Made by a program: the position numbers and the translations under genes
Notes under the pieces: generated by a model
What the model saw: only the letters and a program-made list of their open reading frames with translations
What the model was told of the DNA's origin: nothing
The model's database searches: none
Shown: one piece after another, positions 15,528-24,355 of the stretch
Numbering within the stretch: the stretch's first letter is position 1
Layout: the number at the start of each line of letters is the position of its first letter
Assembly: GCF_014859505.1 (NCBI RefSeq)
Contig: NZ_JACUUD010000009.1
Span: 1-49,247 of the forward strand
Origin: Halomonas sp.
Lineage (GTDB): Bacteria > Pseudomonadota > Gammaproteobacteria > Pseudomonadales > Halomonadaceae
Reading direction: 5' to 3'
DNA: 49,247 nucleotides

Positions 15528-16883
15528 ATGCCGCCTGAATCCCGGGCGCGGCGGCGCCTGCGCGCCTGCCAGGAGTGCGACTGGGTGGTCGCCCTCCCGC
15601 CGCTGCGCGGCGGTGAACAGGCCGATTGCCCGCGCTGCGGCCACCCCTTGGTCAAGCGCCACCTGCGCCCGGCCCAGCGCAGCATGGCACTGGCCCTCTC
15701 GGCGCTGCTGGCGCTGGCCATGGCGCTCTCCTTCCCCTTCATCAGCTTCAGCGTGGGCGGGGTGGGCAACCGCATCGAGCTCTCCCAGACCGCCACCACC
15801 CTGATCGGCTTCCATCAACCGGTGGTAGCCGGCGCGGTGATCCTCACCATCATCGTGCTGCCGGCGGTCTACCTGCTCGGGGTAATCTGGCTGCAGCTCG
15901 GTCTGCTGCGCGATGACCCGCTGCCCGCGAGCCGCGCCATCGCCCGCTCCCTGGCCCATCTCAACCCCTGGATGATGGCCGATGTCTTCATCATTGGCGC
16001 CCTGGTCAGCCTGATCAAGGTGGCCGGCATGGCCCAGATCGAGCTGGGCGCTTCCTTCTGGGCCTTCTGCGTCTTCGCCCTGCTGCTGCTGGTGACCACT
16101 CAGTCCATCGACGCCGACTGGATGTGGTTCTCCCTGGCCGGCGAGCCCCGGGCCCCCGAGGGGACCCGCACCGGCGAGACCGCCGCCCCCCAGGGGCTGG
16201 CCGGCTGCTCCACCTGCGGCCTGATCAATCGGCTCGATCCCGGGGGGCGGGGGCGCTGCCGACGCTGCGGCGACCGGCTGCGCAGCCGCCTGCCCCACAG
16301 CCTGCAGCGCACCTGGGCGCTGCTTGCCGCCGCCACGGTGATGTACGTTCCCGCCAACGTCTACCCGATCATGACCACCACCAGCCTCGGCCACACGAGC
16401 CCCTCGACCATCATCGGCGGGGTGGTGGAACTGGTCCAGATGGGCTCCTGGCCGGTGGCCGCGGTGATCTTCATCGCCAGCGTCATCGTGCCGGTGGGCA
16501 AGCTGGTGGCGCTGGCCTGGCTCTGCCTGGTGGTGAGACACAGCAACGAGCTCAATGCCGCGGTCCGCACCCGGCTCTATCGGCTCACCGAATTCATTGG
16601 CCGCTGGTCGATGATCGATATCTTCGTGGTGGCCATCCTGGTAGCGCTGATCCGCGCCGGCTCGCTGATGTCGATCACCCCTGGGCCCGCCGCCCTGGCC
16701 TTCGGCGCCGTGGTGGTGATCACCATGCTGGCGGCCATGACCTTCGACCCGCGGCTGCTCTGGGACGACCCGCTGCCGCGCCATGATTCCAGACCAGACC
16801 CGCGGGCAACGATCCAGAACCAGAAAGTCTCTAGTCAGGATTCACCAGGAACAAGACAGGATTCACAAGGAACCCCCGGATGA
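15528..16883 (+). CDS. pqiA: Intermembrane transport protein PqiA
   Basis: 451 residues. It is the inner-membrane component of the Pqi lipid-trafficking system. It has two zinc-ribbon-like motifs, CQECDWVVALPP...CPRC and CSTCGLIN...CRRC, each followed by a four-helix membrane domain: the duplicated PqiA domain. ATG 15528 is chosen because GAGGG lies eight bases before it and the product then begins just before the first ribbon, as in the family; upstream ATG 15489 and TTG 15456 have weaker sites. The C-terminal tail carries an imperfect seven-codon repeat. The stop overlaps the pqiB start (ATGA). Confidence 0.92.
   Translation: MPPESRARRRLRACQECDWVVALPPLRGGEQADCPRCGHPLVKRHLRPAQRSMALALSALLALAMALSFPFISFSVGGVGNRIELSQTATTLIGFHQPVVAGAVILTIIVLPAVYLLGVIWLQLGLLRDDPLPASRAIARSLAHLNPWMMADVFIIGALVSLIKVAGMAQIELGASFWAFCVFALLLLVTTQSIDADWMWFSLAGEPRAPEGTRTGETAAPQGLAGCSTCGLINRLDPGGRGRCRRCGDRLRSRLPHSLQRTWALLAAATVMYVPANVYPIMTTTSLGHTSPSTIIGGVVELVQMGSWPVAAVIFIASVIVPVGKLVALAWLCLVVRHSNELNAAVRTRLYRLTEFIGRWSMIDIFVVAILVALIRAGSLMSITPGPAALAFGAVVVITMLAAMTFDPRLLWDDPLPRHDSRPDPRATIQNQKVSSQDSPGTRQDSQGTPG
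16834..16874 (+). repeat. Imperfect 21-bp direct repeat in the pqiA tail
   Basis: GTCAGGATTCACCAGGAACA and GACAGGATTCACAAGGAACC follow each other with a 21-base period, encoding SQDSPGT and RQDSQGT at the end of PqiA. Base composition is visibly less GC-rich than the flanking coding sequence. Confidence 0.75.
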
Positions 16884-18553
16884 GCGATACACCCCGCGGC
16901 GAGGCCGCGTCCGAGCAGGACCTGCACCGGGCCAAGCCCTCCCCACAGGCCCGCTTCTCGCCGATCTGGATCGTGCCCATCGTGGCCATCCTGATCGGCC
17001 TGTGGCTGGTCTATGACAACTACCGCAGCCGCGGCCCCCAGGTGACCCTGGTAATGGCCAACGCCGAGGGGATCGAGGCCGGCAGCACCCTGATCAAGAC
17101 CCGCAACGTCCAGGTCGGCCGGGTCGAGCGGGTCAATCTCTCGGAGGATCTCTCCACCGCGGTGATCATCGCCCGGATGAGCCCCGACACCGAGGCCATG
17201 CTGGTGGAGGACAGCCGCTTCTGGGTGGTCAAGCCACGGGTCGGCCGCGAGGGGATCAGCGGACTGGGCACAGTGCTATCCGGCGCCTTCATCCAGCTCG
17301 AGCCGGGCGGGAGCGAAGTCGACGCCCGGGAGTTCCGGGTCAGCGACCAGCCGCCGGTGGCCCCGGCGGGTGCCGCCGGCCTGCGCATCAACCTGGTCAG
17401 CCAGCTGGGCAACTCGCTGCGCGTCGGCGACCCGGTCACCTATCAGGGCTATACCGTGGGCCGGGTCGAGGACGCCACCTTCGATGCCCAGACCCGGCGC
17501 ATGCAGCATCGCATCTTCATCGAGGCGCCCTACGATACCCTGGTCACCGACAGCACCCGCTTCTGGTCGGCCAGCGGCATCGACCTGCGCCTCGATTCCG
17601 AGGGCTTCCGGGTCAACGTGGAGTCCTTCGAGGCGCTGCTGGGCGGCGGCGTCACCTTCGGGGTGCCCGAAGACCTGCCCCTGGGCAGCCCGGTGGAGCC
17701 GGATGTCACCTTCAGTCTCTACCCCGACGAGGACAGCGCCCGCCAGGGCACCTTCAACCGCTACCTGGAGTACGTGCTGATGGTTGACGACTCGGTGCGC
17801 GGCCTCTCCCGCGGCGCCCCCGTGGAGTTCCGGGGCGTGCGCATCGGCACCGTGGCGGCGGTGCCCTGGAACTTCAATGCGCCACAGCCCGAGGGCCGCA
17901 CGGGCTTCTCCATCCCGGTGCTGATTCGCATCGAGCCCCAGCGGCTGGGCATCGAGAACCAGGACGTGGATCTGTCCGAGTGGCGGGAGCGCTTCGACCG
18001 CCTGTTCGGCGTGGGCCTGCGCGCCAGCCTCAAGAGCGGCAACCTGCTCACCGGGGCGCTGTTCGTCGACCTCAACTTCAACAGCGACCTGGCCGGAGCG
18101 CACGTGGCGGAGACCTTCGCCGAGAAGTCGGTCTTCCCCACGGTCGCGGGCGGGTTTGCGCTGATCGAGGCCCAGGTGACCGACCTGCTGGCCAAGCTCA
18201 ACGCCCTGGAGATCGAGCCGCTGCTGGCGGGGCTGGACCGCAACCTGGCCGCCTCGGAGGCCATGCTCGGCGAGGTGCGCGCGCTCTCCACGTCGCTCCA
18301 GGGAATGCTCGACGATCCGGGCACCCGGGAGGTGCCGGCCAACCTCAACGCCACCCTGGCAGAGCTGCGTGTGACCCTTCAGGGGCTATCGCCCGGCTCC
18401 AGCGCCTACCAGGAGCTGACCGGCGCCGTGGAGCGCCTGGACCGGCTGATGCGCGACCTCCAGCCGGTGGCGCGCACCCTGTCCGAGAACCCCCGCGCCC
18501 TGCTCTTCGAAAGCCTGGAGACCGAGGACCCCATGCCTCGGGCCCCGCGGTAA
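16880..18553 (+). CDS. pqiB: MCE-domain intermembrane transport protein PqiB
   Basis: 557 residues. One N-terminal membrane helix (FSPIWIVPIVAILIGLWLVY, about residues 26-45) is followed by three MCE domains (about 48-140, 165-270 and 285-395). These form stacked hexameric rings that make a tunnel across the periplasm for lipids. The rest (about 410-557) is a predicted helical/coiled-coil needle (LLAKLNALEIEPLLAGLDRN and on). This is the PqiB arrangement, not the seven-MCE YebT. It overlaps pqiA by four bases and is followed by pqiC. Confidence 0.93.
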   Translation: MSDTPRGEAASEQDLHRAKPSPQARFSPIWIVPIVAILIGLWLVYDNYRSRGPQVTLVMANAEGIEAGSTLIKTRNVQVGRVERVNLSEDLSTAVIIARMSPDTEAMLVEDSRFWVVKPRVGREGISGLGTVLSGAFIQLEPGGSEVDAREFRVSDQPPVAPAGAAGLRINLVSQLGNSLRVGDPVTYQGYTVGRVEDATFDAQTRRMQHRIFIEAPYDTLVTDSTRFWSASGIDLRLDSEGFRVNVESFEALLGGGVTFGVPEDLPLGSPVEPDVTFSLYPDEDSARQGTFNRYLEYVLMVDDSVRGLSRGAPVEFRGVRIGTVAAVPWNFNAPQPEGRTGFSIPVLIRIEPQRLGIENQDVDLSEWRERFDRLFGVGLRASLKSGNLLTGALFVDLNFNSDLAGAHVAETFAEKSVFPTVAGGFALIEAQVTDLLAKLNALEIEPLLAGLDRNLAASEAMLGEVRALSTSLQGMLDDPGTREVPANLNATLAELRVTLQGLSPGSSAYQELTGAVERLDRLMRDLQPVARTLSENPRALLFESLETEDPMPRAPR

Positions 18554-18604
18554 CACTGACGGCAAGAGATGACGAAAAACGGCCCGCGACAAGGAGACGA
18601 GACG

Positions 18605-19195
18605 ATGACGAGGCGATGGATGCTGGCCGCCCTGGCGGCCCTGGCGGTGACGGTGGGACTCGCCGGCTGCGCCACCTCGAGCCCGGCGCCGGCGCGCTAC
18701 ACCCTGCCCGAAGCGAACGGCAGCGTGGCCGGCGCCGAGGCCGAATACCTGCTGCTGCTGCGACCACCCCGCCTGGCCCACTACCTGGACGTGGACGGCC
18801 TGGTGATGCAGGTGGACGACATCACCCTGGTGGAGGCCCGCGGCCACCAGTGGGCCGAACCCCTGGCCCGCCAGCTCGAGCGCGGCCTGCGACTGCGCCT
18901 GGCTGCCCGGCTGCCCGACACCCGGGTGATGCTGGACGAGGCCGGCGTGCGCGAACCCGGGGCCCTCGACCTTCGCCTGGAGCTCGACCGCTTCCAGGGT
19001 CGCCACGACGGCCTGGCCGTGATCGGCGGCCAGTGGCAACTGCGCGACGCCCAGGGACGACTGCTGGCCATGGAGTCCCTGCGCATGGAGACCGAGCTAG
19101 ACGATGATGGTTACCCGGCGCTGGTGCGCGCCCTGGGTCGCGGCTGGGACGATGCGGCCGATGAGCTCGCCGAGGCGGTCCGCCGCGCGCGGTGA
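18605..19195 (+). CDS. pqiC: Outer-membrane lipoprotein PqiC
   Basis: 196 residues. It has a lipoprotein signal ending in the lipobox LAGC (C20), then an ABC-type-transport auxiliary-lipoprotein fold typical of PqiC/YmbA: ARYTLPEA, VQVDDITLVEARGHQWAEPL and LDLRLELDRFQG. It anchors the end of the PqiB tunnel at the outer membrane. The start is set by AAGGAGA seven bases before ATG 18605; a longer version from 18569 has no such site and would spoil the signal peptide. It is 51 bases downstream of pqiB, in the same operon. Confidence 0.9.
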   Translation: MTRRWMLAALAALAVTVGLAGCATSSPAPARYTLPEANGSVAGAEAEYLLLLRPPRLAHYLDVDGLVMQVDDITLVEARGHQWAEPLARQLERGLRLRLAARLPDTRVMLDEAGVREPGALDLRLELDRFQGRHDGLAVIGGQWQLRDAQGRLLAMESLRMETELDDDGYPALVRALGRGWDDAADELAEAVRRAR

Positions 19196-19280
19196 GCCCG
19201 CCCGGGCAGGCCAGTCCGCCTTGCGCTATGGTCATCACAGGCGCGCCCGAGCGCATCACGTCACCACAGGGACGACACCC

Positions 19281-19829
19281 ATGCACGACGACTCCAGCCA
19301 CGACGACCCCAACCACCTGAATGACGCCGCCCTTCGCGAGGAGCAGCACGCCATCGCCCTGCGGCTCCAGGAGCTGGCCCGCAGGGCGCGCCGCGCCCTG
19401 TTGATCGCCCTGGCCAGCGACACCCACAGCCAGGATGCCATGGACGAGCTCCAGGTGGCCGACGAGGTCCTGACGGAGATCGCCGAGCTTGCCACCCAGA
19501 ACCGCTTCATCGCCCTGCCCGAGCTCGACGACGTGCGCCGCGGCGTGGACCGCCTGGCCTGTCAGCTCTACCAGGACGGCGCCTGCGATGGTCTCGGCGA
19601 GGTCGAGCACGAAGCCTTCCTGGATCGCCACGCCCGTGCCCTCACCGCTCTGGACGGCATCGGGCCGGTCACGGCCCGTCGCCTGTTCGCCCATGGCATC
19701 AGCGATCTCGACCAGCTGCGCGAACTCGGCTCCGAGGCGCTGGACGACGTCACCGGGCTCAATGCCGCCACCCTGGCCCGCATCCGCGCGAGCATTGCCG
19801 AGGAAGAGCAGGCGATAGACGCGAAGTAG
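19281..19829 (+). CDS. Helix-hairpin-helix domain protein, function unknown
   Basis: 182 residues, highly acidic at the N-terminus (MHDDSSHDDPN). Residues 20-110 are predicted helical with no family I recognise. Residues 118-172 (LTALDGIGPVTARRLFAHGI, then SDLDQLRELGSEALDDVTGL) form a helix-hairpin-helix pair, a fold that usually binds DNA or RNA backbone. It has no signal peptide or membrane helix. ATG 19281 with AGGGA nine bases upstream is preferred. It lies between pqiC and the RNA helicase gene; whether it is functionally linked to the helicase is unknown. Confidence 0.75.
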   Translation: MHDDSSHDDPNHLNDAALREEQHAIALRLQELARRARRALLIALASDTHSQDAMDELQVADEVLTEIAELATQNRFIALPELDDVRRGVDRLACQLYQDGACDGLGEVEHEAFLDRHARALTALDGIGPVTARRLFAHGISDLDQLRELGSEALDDVTGLNAATLARIRASIAEEEQAIDAK

Positions 19830-19982
19830 CTGCGCCAGCGCCGACGATCTGGCATACTGGTGTCACGCGGCAACCTTCTAGTCCCTCCTGCCGCCCCTCT
19901 GGATTCGATTTTTTCTCGCCCCGGCCCGGGACTGGCCACGCGCTTTTGTGTGGCACGGCCGAGGCGTTTCTGCGGAGACCGC

Positions 19983-21296
19983 ATGACCTTTTCCGACCTC
20001 GGCCTGCGTGCCGAACTGCTGCGTGCCGTTGAGGCACAGGGCTATACCGTTCCGACCCCGATCCAGCTGCAGGCGATTCCTGCCGTGCTCGAGGGCGGCG
20101 ACCTGCTGGCCAGCGCCCAGACCGGCACCGGCAAGACCGCCGGCTTTACCCTGCCGATGCTCCAGCGCCTGGCCGATGGCCCTCGCCCTGGCCGTCGCGA
20201 GGTGCGTGCCCTGGTGCTCACCCCGACCCGCGAGCTGGCCGCCCAGGTGGGCGAGAGCGTGGCCGACTACGGCCGTCATCTCACCCTCAAGAGCCACGTG
20301 ATCTTCGGCGGTGTGGGCCAGCAGCCCCAGGTGGACGCCCTTCGCAACGGGCTCGACGTCCTCGTCGCCACCCCGGGCCGTCTGCTCGACCTGCAGCAGC
20401 AGAAGCACGTGGACCTCACCAAGGTGGAGATCCTGGTGCTCGATGAAGCCGATCGCATGCTCGACATGGGCTTCATCCACGACATCAAGAAGATCCTCCG
20501 GGTGCTTCCTCCGAAGCGCCAGAACCTGCTCTTCTCGGCGACCTTCTCCGACGAGATCCAGGCCCTGGCCAACAAGCTGCTGGACCGACCGGCGATGATC
20601 GAGGTGGCGCGTCGCAACACCACCGCCGAACTCGTCGATCAGGCGATCTATCGCGTGGACCGGGAGAAGAAGCGCGAGCTGCTGGCCCACCTCATCAGCC
20701 AGCATAACTGGCAACAGGTGCTGGTCTTCACCCGCACCAAGCACGGCGCCAACCGCCTGGCCGAGCAGCTCTCCAAGCAGGAGATTCCAGCCATGGCGAT
20801 CCATGGCAACAAGAGCCAGTCGGCGCGTACCAAGGCGCTGGCCGCCTTCAAGGGCGGCGACCTGCAGGTGCTGGTGGCGACCGACATCGCCGCCCGAGGC
20901 CTCGACATCAGCGAGCTGCCCCACGTGGTCAACTTCGAGCTACCCAACGTGGCCGAGGACTATGTGCACCGCATCGGCCGCACCGGCCGCGCCGGCAGCG
21001 AAGGCCAGGCGGTATCGCTGGTCTGCGTCGATGAGCATGGCCTGCTGAAGGGCATCGAACGGCTGATCAAGCGCGACCTCGAGAAGCGCATCGAGCCCGG
21101 TTTCGAGCCCGACCCCAATGCCAAGCCCGAGCCCATCGAGAACGGCCGCAACCGTGGTGGCGGTGGCCGCGGCCAGGGTCGCGGCAATGCTCAGAGCCGT
21201 GGCAATACTCAGGGCCAGGGTCAGCGCGGCCGCGACGAGCAGTCCCAGGCCCCCCGCCGTCGTCGCGGCGGCAGCGGTGGTCGCCGGCAGGCCTGA
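19983..21296 (+). CDS. rhlE: DEAD-box ATP-dependent RNA helicase, RhlE type
   Basis: 437 residues. It unwinds short RNA duplexes in ribosome assembly and RNA decay. The ordered helicase motifs are the Q motif ([10 protein letters not shown]), I AQTGTGKT, Ia PTRELAAQV, Ib [33 protein letters not shown] and [12 protein letters not shown]. The C-terminal tail (from about residue 385) is Arg/Gly/Gln-rich and disordered, as in RhlE proteins that bind RNA through the tail. ATG 19983 has GGAGA four bases before it. A possible extended -10 (TGGCATACT, 19850-19858) would give a leader of about 118 bases. Confidence 0.92.
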   Translation: MTFSDLGLRAELLRAVEAQGYTVPTPIQLQAIPAVLEGGDLLASAQTGTGKTAGFTLPMLQRLADGPRPGRREVRALVLTPTRELAAQVGESVADYGRHLTLKSHVIFGGVGQQPQVDALRNGLDVLVATPGRLLDLQQQKHVDLTKVEILVLDEADRMLDMGFIHDIKKILRVLPPKRQNLLFSATFSDEIQALANKLLDRPAMIEVARRNTTAELVDQAIYRVDREKKRELLAHLISQHNWQQVLVFTRTKHGANRLAEQLSKQEIPAMAIHGNKSQSARTKALAAFKGGDLQVLVATDIAARGLDISELPHVVNFELPNVAEDYVHRIGRTGRAGSEGQAVSLVCVDEHGLLKGIERLIKRDLEKRIEPGFEPDPNAKPEPIENGRNRGGGGRGQGRGNAQSRGNTQGQGQRGRDEQSQAPRRRRGGSGGRRQA

Positions 21297-21389
21297 GGCG
21301 GCAGTCCGGTGCTGCTGCCAGGGCGACTAGAATAGTTGATTTGAATATGCGAATGTAGCTAACCTTTCGATCCCTGAAGCCCGAACACC

Positions 21390-21941
21390 ATGCTGAAGCG
21401 ACTGCTGGGCAAGGCCCCCATCGACGTCTGGGTAATCAAGCAGGTCGACATCGACCTGCTTCATCTGTGCGGCCGCGCCACCCTGGAGGCAAGACCCAAC
21501 CGTCAGGCGGTGCTGGCGGCCCTCGAGGAGGGCCGCTTCGCCGGCGCCGTTAAGATGGCCACCGGCGGCGTGGTGCTCAACGCCAGGCTCTTCCAGGCGC
21601 TGGTGCCCGTGGAGCAGCTCGAGCTGCTCCCGGAAGACCAGGCGCGCTGGAGAGGGCGCGACTGGAGCCTCTCCCAGGTGCCACAGCGCTGCTGGACCTT
21701 CCAGGGACGACTGACCGCCCAGCCCGACCCGACGTTCACCTACAGCGGCCTGATCAGCAGCGAGGATATTGCCGGTATTCGCCAACGGGTGGCGCAGTCC
21801 ACGCCGCAACACCCCGGCGAGGTGGTCTTCCGGCCCGAAAATGCCAACGAGGCCCACCCCCTGGTGGCACGGCAAGAGGACGGCCCCCGCGACGGCATGC
21901 GCCCGAAGGCCGGGCGCGAATGGCGCCGCGACAGCGACTGA
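21390..21941 (+). CDS. Hypothetical protein, family not recognised
   Basis: 183 residues. It is soluble by appearance, with no signal peptide. The N-terminal 105 residues look folded (IDVWVIKQVDIDLLHLCGRA, KMATGGVVLNARLFQALVP). After about residue 140 it becomes polar and probably disordered (RQEDGPRDGMRPKAGREWRR). Codon use matches its neighbours, which supports a real gene. The upstream 90 bases after rhlE are AT-richer (AGAATAGTTGATTTGAATAT) and probably carry its own promoter, and a hairpin follows the stop. I know of no function. Confidence 0.7.
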   Translation: MLKRLLGKAPIDVWVIKQVDIDLLHLCGRATLEARPNRQAVLAALEEGRFAGAVKMATGGVVLNARLFQALVPVEQLELLPEDQARWRGRDWSLSQVPQRCWTFQGRLTAQPDPTFTYSGLISSEDIAGIRQRVAQSTPQHPGEVVFRPENANEAHPLVARQEDGPRDGMRPKAGREWRRDSD

Positions 21942-21952
21942 ACACCCCCCCC

Positions 21953-21982
21953 GAGGCCGCCGAAAGGCGGCCGTCTCGTTTC
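21953..21982 (+). terminator. GNRA-loop hairpin, probable terminator
   Basis: GAGGCCGCC-GAAA-GGCGGCC (21953-21972), with GAAA as a stable tetraloop, is followed by GTCTCGTTTCC. It is eleven bases past the stop of the 183-residue unknown gene. The T-tract is poor, so termination strength is uncertain. Confidence 0.6.
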
Positions 21983-22021
21983 CGGCTCCTGTCTCTGGCC
22001 CTAGCCCTTCTGCCGCCCCCC

Positions 22022-22903
22022 CTAGCGGCGCTGGGATACGGCCACCCCGAGCAGGATCATCCCCAGCGCCAGCAGGTGGTTCCACTCGGGGCGCTCCCCC
22101 AGGAAGAGCAGGCCGATGGCCACTGCCCAGAGCGGGATCAGGTAGTTGATCAGCGAGAGGAAGGTGGGCCCCGCGGCGGCCACCAGGGTGAAGTAGACCA
22201 CGCTGCCCAGCGCCGTGCAGAGCACGCCCAGCACCACCACGGCCCACAGGGCGCCACTGGAGAGCCCCGTGGGCCAGGCGGACTCGGCGGGCAGCAGGGC
22301 CAGCGGCAGGGTCAGCAGACAGGCCATCCCCAGCACCAGCGCCGAGGTCGACCAGGCGTCGCTTGCCGGCTTGTGGCGGGCGATGATGGTGCTGACCGCG
22401 TAGCAGCAGGCGGCCAGCAGCACCGCCAGTTGGGCCAGCAGGGTCTCTCCCTGCACGCCCAGTTCACGAAGGGCGGCGGGTCCCACCAGCGCCAGGATGC
22501 CGGCGAAGCCGATCACGAACCCCGCCAGCCGGGCGGACGTCATGCGCTCCCCCGCCACCAGGAAGTGCGCCAGCACCAGGGTCATGAGCGGCATGATCGC
22601 CATCAGGATGCCGGCCAGCCCGCTGTCGATGCGCTGCTGGCCCCAGCTGATCAGCAGGAAGGGGGTCATGTTGCCCACCACGGCGATGGCCAGCATGAAG
22701 CCCCATAACCGCCCACCGCGGGGCCAGGCGCGCCCCAGCAACAGCACCAGGCCGAGCAGTGCCAGGCTGGCCAGCAGGTTGCGACCCACCACCAGCATGG
22801 CCGGCTCCAGCTCGGCGACCGCGATGCGGGTCAGGGCAAAGGAGCTGCCCCACAGCAGGGAGAGGGTGACCAGCAGCAGCCAGTGGCTCAGAGGGCGCGT
22901 CAT
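22022..22903 (-). CDS. EamA/DMT-family transporter
   Basis: 293 residues, ten predicted membrane helices arranged as two EamA repeats. The first starts LLLVTLSLLWGSSFALTRIA (residues 10-29); the second ends with AVAIGLLFLGERPEWNHLLA and GMILLGVAVSQRR. The family exports amino acids, purines or other small metabolites; the substrate cannot be read from sequence. It is monocistronic, converging with the unknown gene and divergent from the MFS transporter at 23040. Confidence 0.88.
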   Translation of the reverse strand: MTRPLSHWLLLVTLSLLWGSSFALTRIAVAELEPAMLVVGRNLLASLALLGLVLLLGRAWPRGGRLWGFMLAIAVVGNMTPFLLISWGQQRIDSGLAGILMAIMPLMTLVLAHFLVAGERMTSARLAGFVIGFAGILALVGPAALRELGVQGETLLAQLAVLLAACCYAVSTIIARHKPASDAWSTSALVLGMACLLTLPLALLPAESAWPTGLSSGALWAVVVLGVLCTALGSVVYFTLVAAAGPTFLSLINYLIPLWAVAIGLLFLGERPEWNHLLALGMILLGVAVSQRR

Positions 22904-23039
22904 GGGAGGGTTCCGTGTGACAGTCCGTGAAGGGTCCGGGTGGCCGGGAGGGGTGGCCTAGAGGGGCAGCCTACCGGCGTGGGGCCATGGAGCTTACCAT
23001 GCTAATCTATTGCCCCCTTCACCCGACGAGTCAACGCCG

Positions 23040-24275
23040 ATGTCCGCGATGCCGGAGCCCACGGACCCCCGCTCCCCGCAACCGAACCGCCGCCGGCTGC
23101 TGGTCTTCATCGGACTCATGGTGCTGGTGGGGCTTAACCTGCGTCCCGCCCTCTCCAGCCTGGCCCCGGTGCTGACCCGCATCCAGCAGGATACCGGCCT
23201 CTCGCCGCTGTCCATCGGCGCGCTCACCACCCTGCCGGTGCTCTGCCTGGGGCTGTTTGCGCCCATGGCGCCATGGCTGGCCAAGCGGCTCGGGGCCGAA
23301 CGGGCGCTTGCCGCTGGCCTCGCGCTGCTTGCCGGCGGACTCGCGCTGCGTGGCGTCCCGCTGGTGGCGGCCCTCTTTATCGGTACGCTGATGGTGGGTG
23401 CCGCCATCGGCGTGGCCGGTACCCTGCTACCCGCCCTGGTCAAGCGCGAGCTGCCCGCCGGCGCCGATCTGATGACCGGCGTCTACACCATGGCGCTGTG
23501 TCTCGGCGGTGCCCTGGGCGCGGGGCTCAGCGTTCCCCTCGCCGACCAGCTGGGCGGCTGGCACCTGGGGCTGGCCAGCTGGTCGACCCTCGCCGCCCTG
23601 GCGCTGGTCGCCTGGCTGGCCCTGGCCCCGCGCCGCCACGAGGCGGCACTGCCCAGCCGGGCAGGCTCGATGCGCTCGGTGCTCGGCCAGCCGCTGGCCT
23701 GGCAGGTCATGTTGTTCATGGGCCTGCAGTCGTCGCTGGCCTATATCGTCTTCGGCTGGCTGCCGACACTGCTGATGGAGCGAGGTTACGGAGAGGGTGA
23801 GGCCGGCTGGATGATGGCCGCCTCGGTGATGGTACAGCTTCCCGCGGCGCTCGGTGCCCCCTGGCTCGCTCGGATGGGAAGCGACCAGCGACCGGCATTG
23901 CTCATCGTCCTGGCGATGATCGCCACCGGTTTCTGGTTGCTGCTCATCGGGCCAACGCCCCTACGCTGGCTCGGCATCGTGTTCCTGGGGCTCGGCCAGG
24001 GCGGCGGCTTCAGCCTGGCGCTGACGCTGATCGTACTGCGCAGCGGCAACTCCCGCCTGGCCGGCAAGCTCTCGGGCCTGGTCCAGGGCGGTGGTTATAC
24101 GCTGGCCGCCATGGGGCCGCTGGGTGTGGGGGTGATGCTGCAGCTCGACCTGGGGCTTGCCACCATCACCGCCGTGCTGCTGGCGATCTGTGCCTCGGCT
24201 GCCACCTTCGCCCTGTTCGCCGGGCGCAATCGCCGCCTGGAGATCGACACCACGGGGCTGCTGGTCACCCGCTGA
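23040..24275 (+). CDS. MFS transporter, CynX/NimT (YycB-like) family
   Basis: 411 residues with twelve predicted helices. The beginning, RRLLVFIGLMVLVGLNLRPA followed by LSSLAPVLTRIQQDTGLS, is characteristic of the CynX/NimT branch of major-facilitator permeases (cyanate or 2-nitroimidazole type). GGFSLALTLIVLRSGN and LSGLVQGGGYTLAAMGPLGV in the second half also match. The real substrate is unknown. No cyanase or carbonic anhydrase gene lies nearby, so a cyanate role is not supported. ATG 23040 is preferred over the upstream TTG 23010, but neither has a strong ribosome site. Confidence 0.88.
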   Translation: MSAMPEPTDPRSPQPNRRRLLVFIGLMVLVGLNLRPALSSLAPVLTRIQQDTGLSPLSIGALTTLPVLCLGLFAPMAPWLAKRLGAERALAAGLALLAGGLALRGVPLVAALFIGTLMVGAAIGVAGTLLPALVKRELPAGADLMTGVYTMALCLGGALGAGLSVPLADQLGGWHLGLASWSTLAALALVAWLALAPRRHEAALPSRAGSMRSVLGQPLAWQVMLFMGLQSSLAYIVFGWLPTLLMERGYGEGEAGWMMAASVMVQLPAALGAPWLARMGSDQRPALLIVLAMIATGFWLLLIGPTPLRWLGIVFLGLGQGGGFSLALTLIVLRSGNSRLAGKLSGLVQGGGYTLAAMGPLGVGVMLQLDLGLATITAVLLAICASAATFALFAGRNRRLEIDTTGLLVTR

Positions 24276-24355
24276 CCCCACCTCGCACGGTTGAGCCTGG
24301 CGGCTTCGCCCGTGCCTTCGTATCATGGGCGGCCCAAGCCTGCCCCGGAGCCTCC

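Noticed and set aside
23010..23039. TTG start for the MFS transporter ten codons upstream
   Set aside because: No ribosome site and no family similarity in the added residues; ATG 23040 is simpler.
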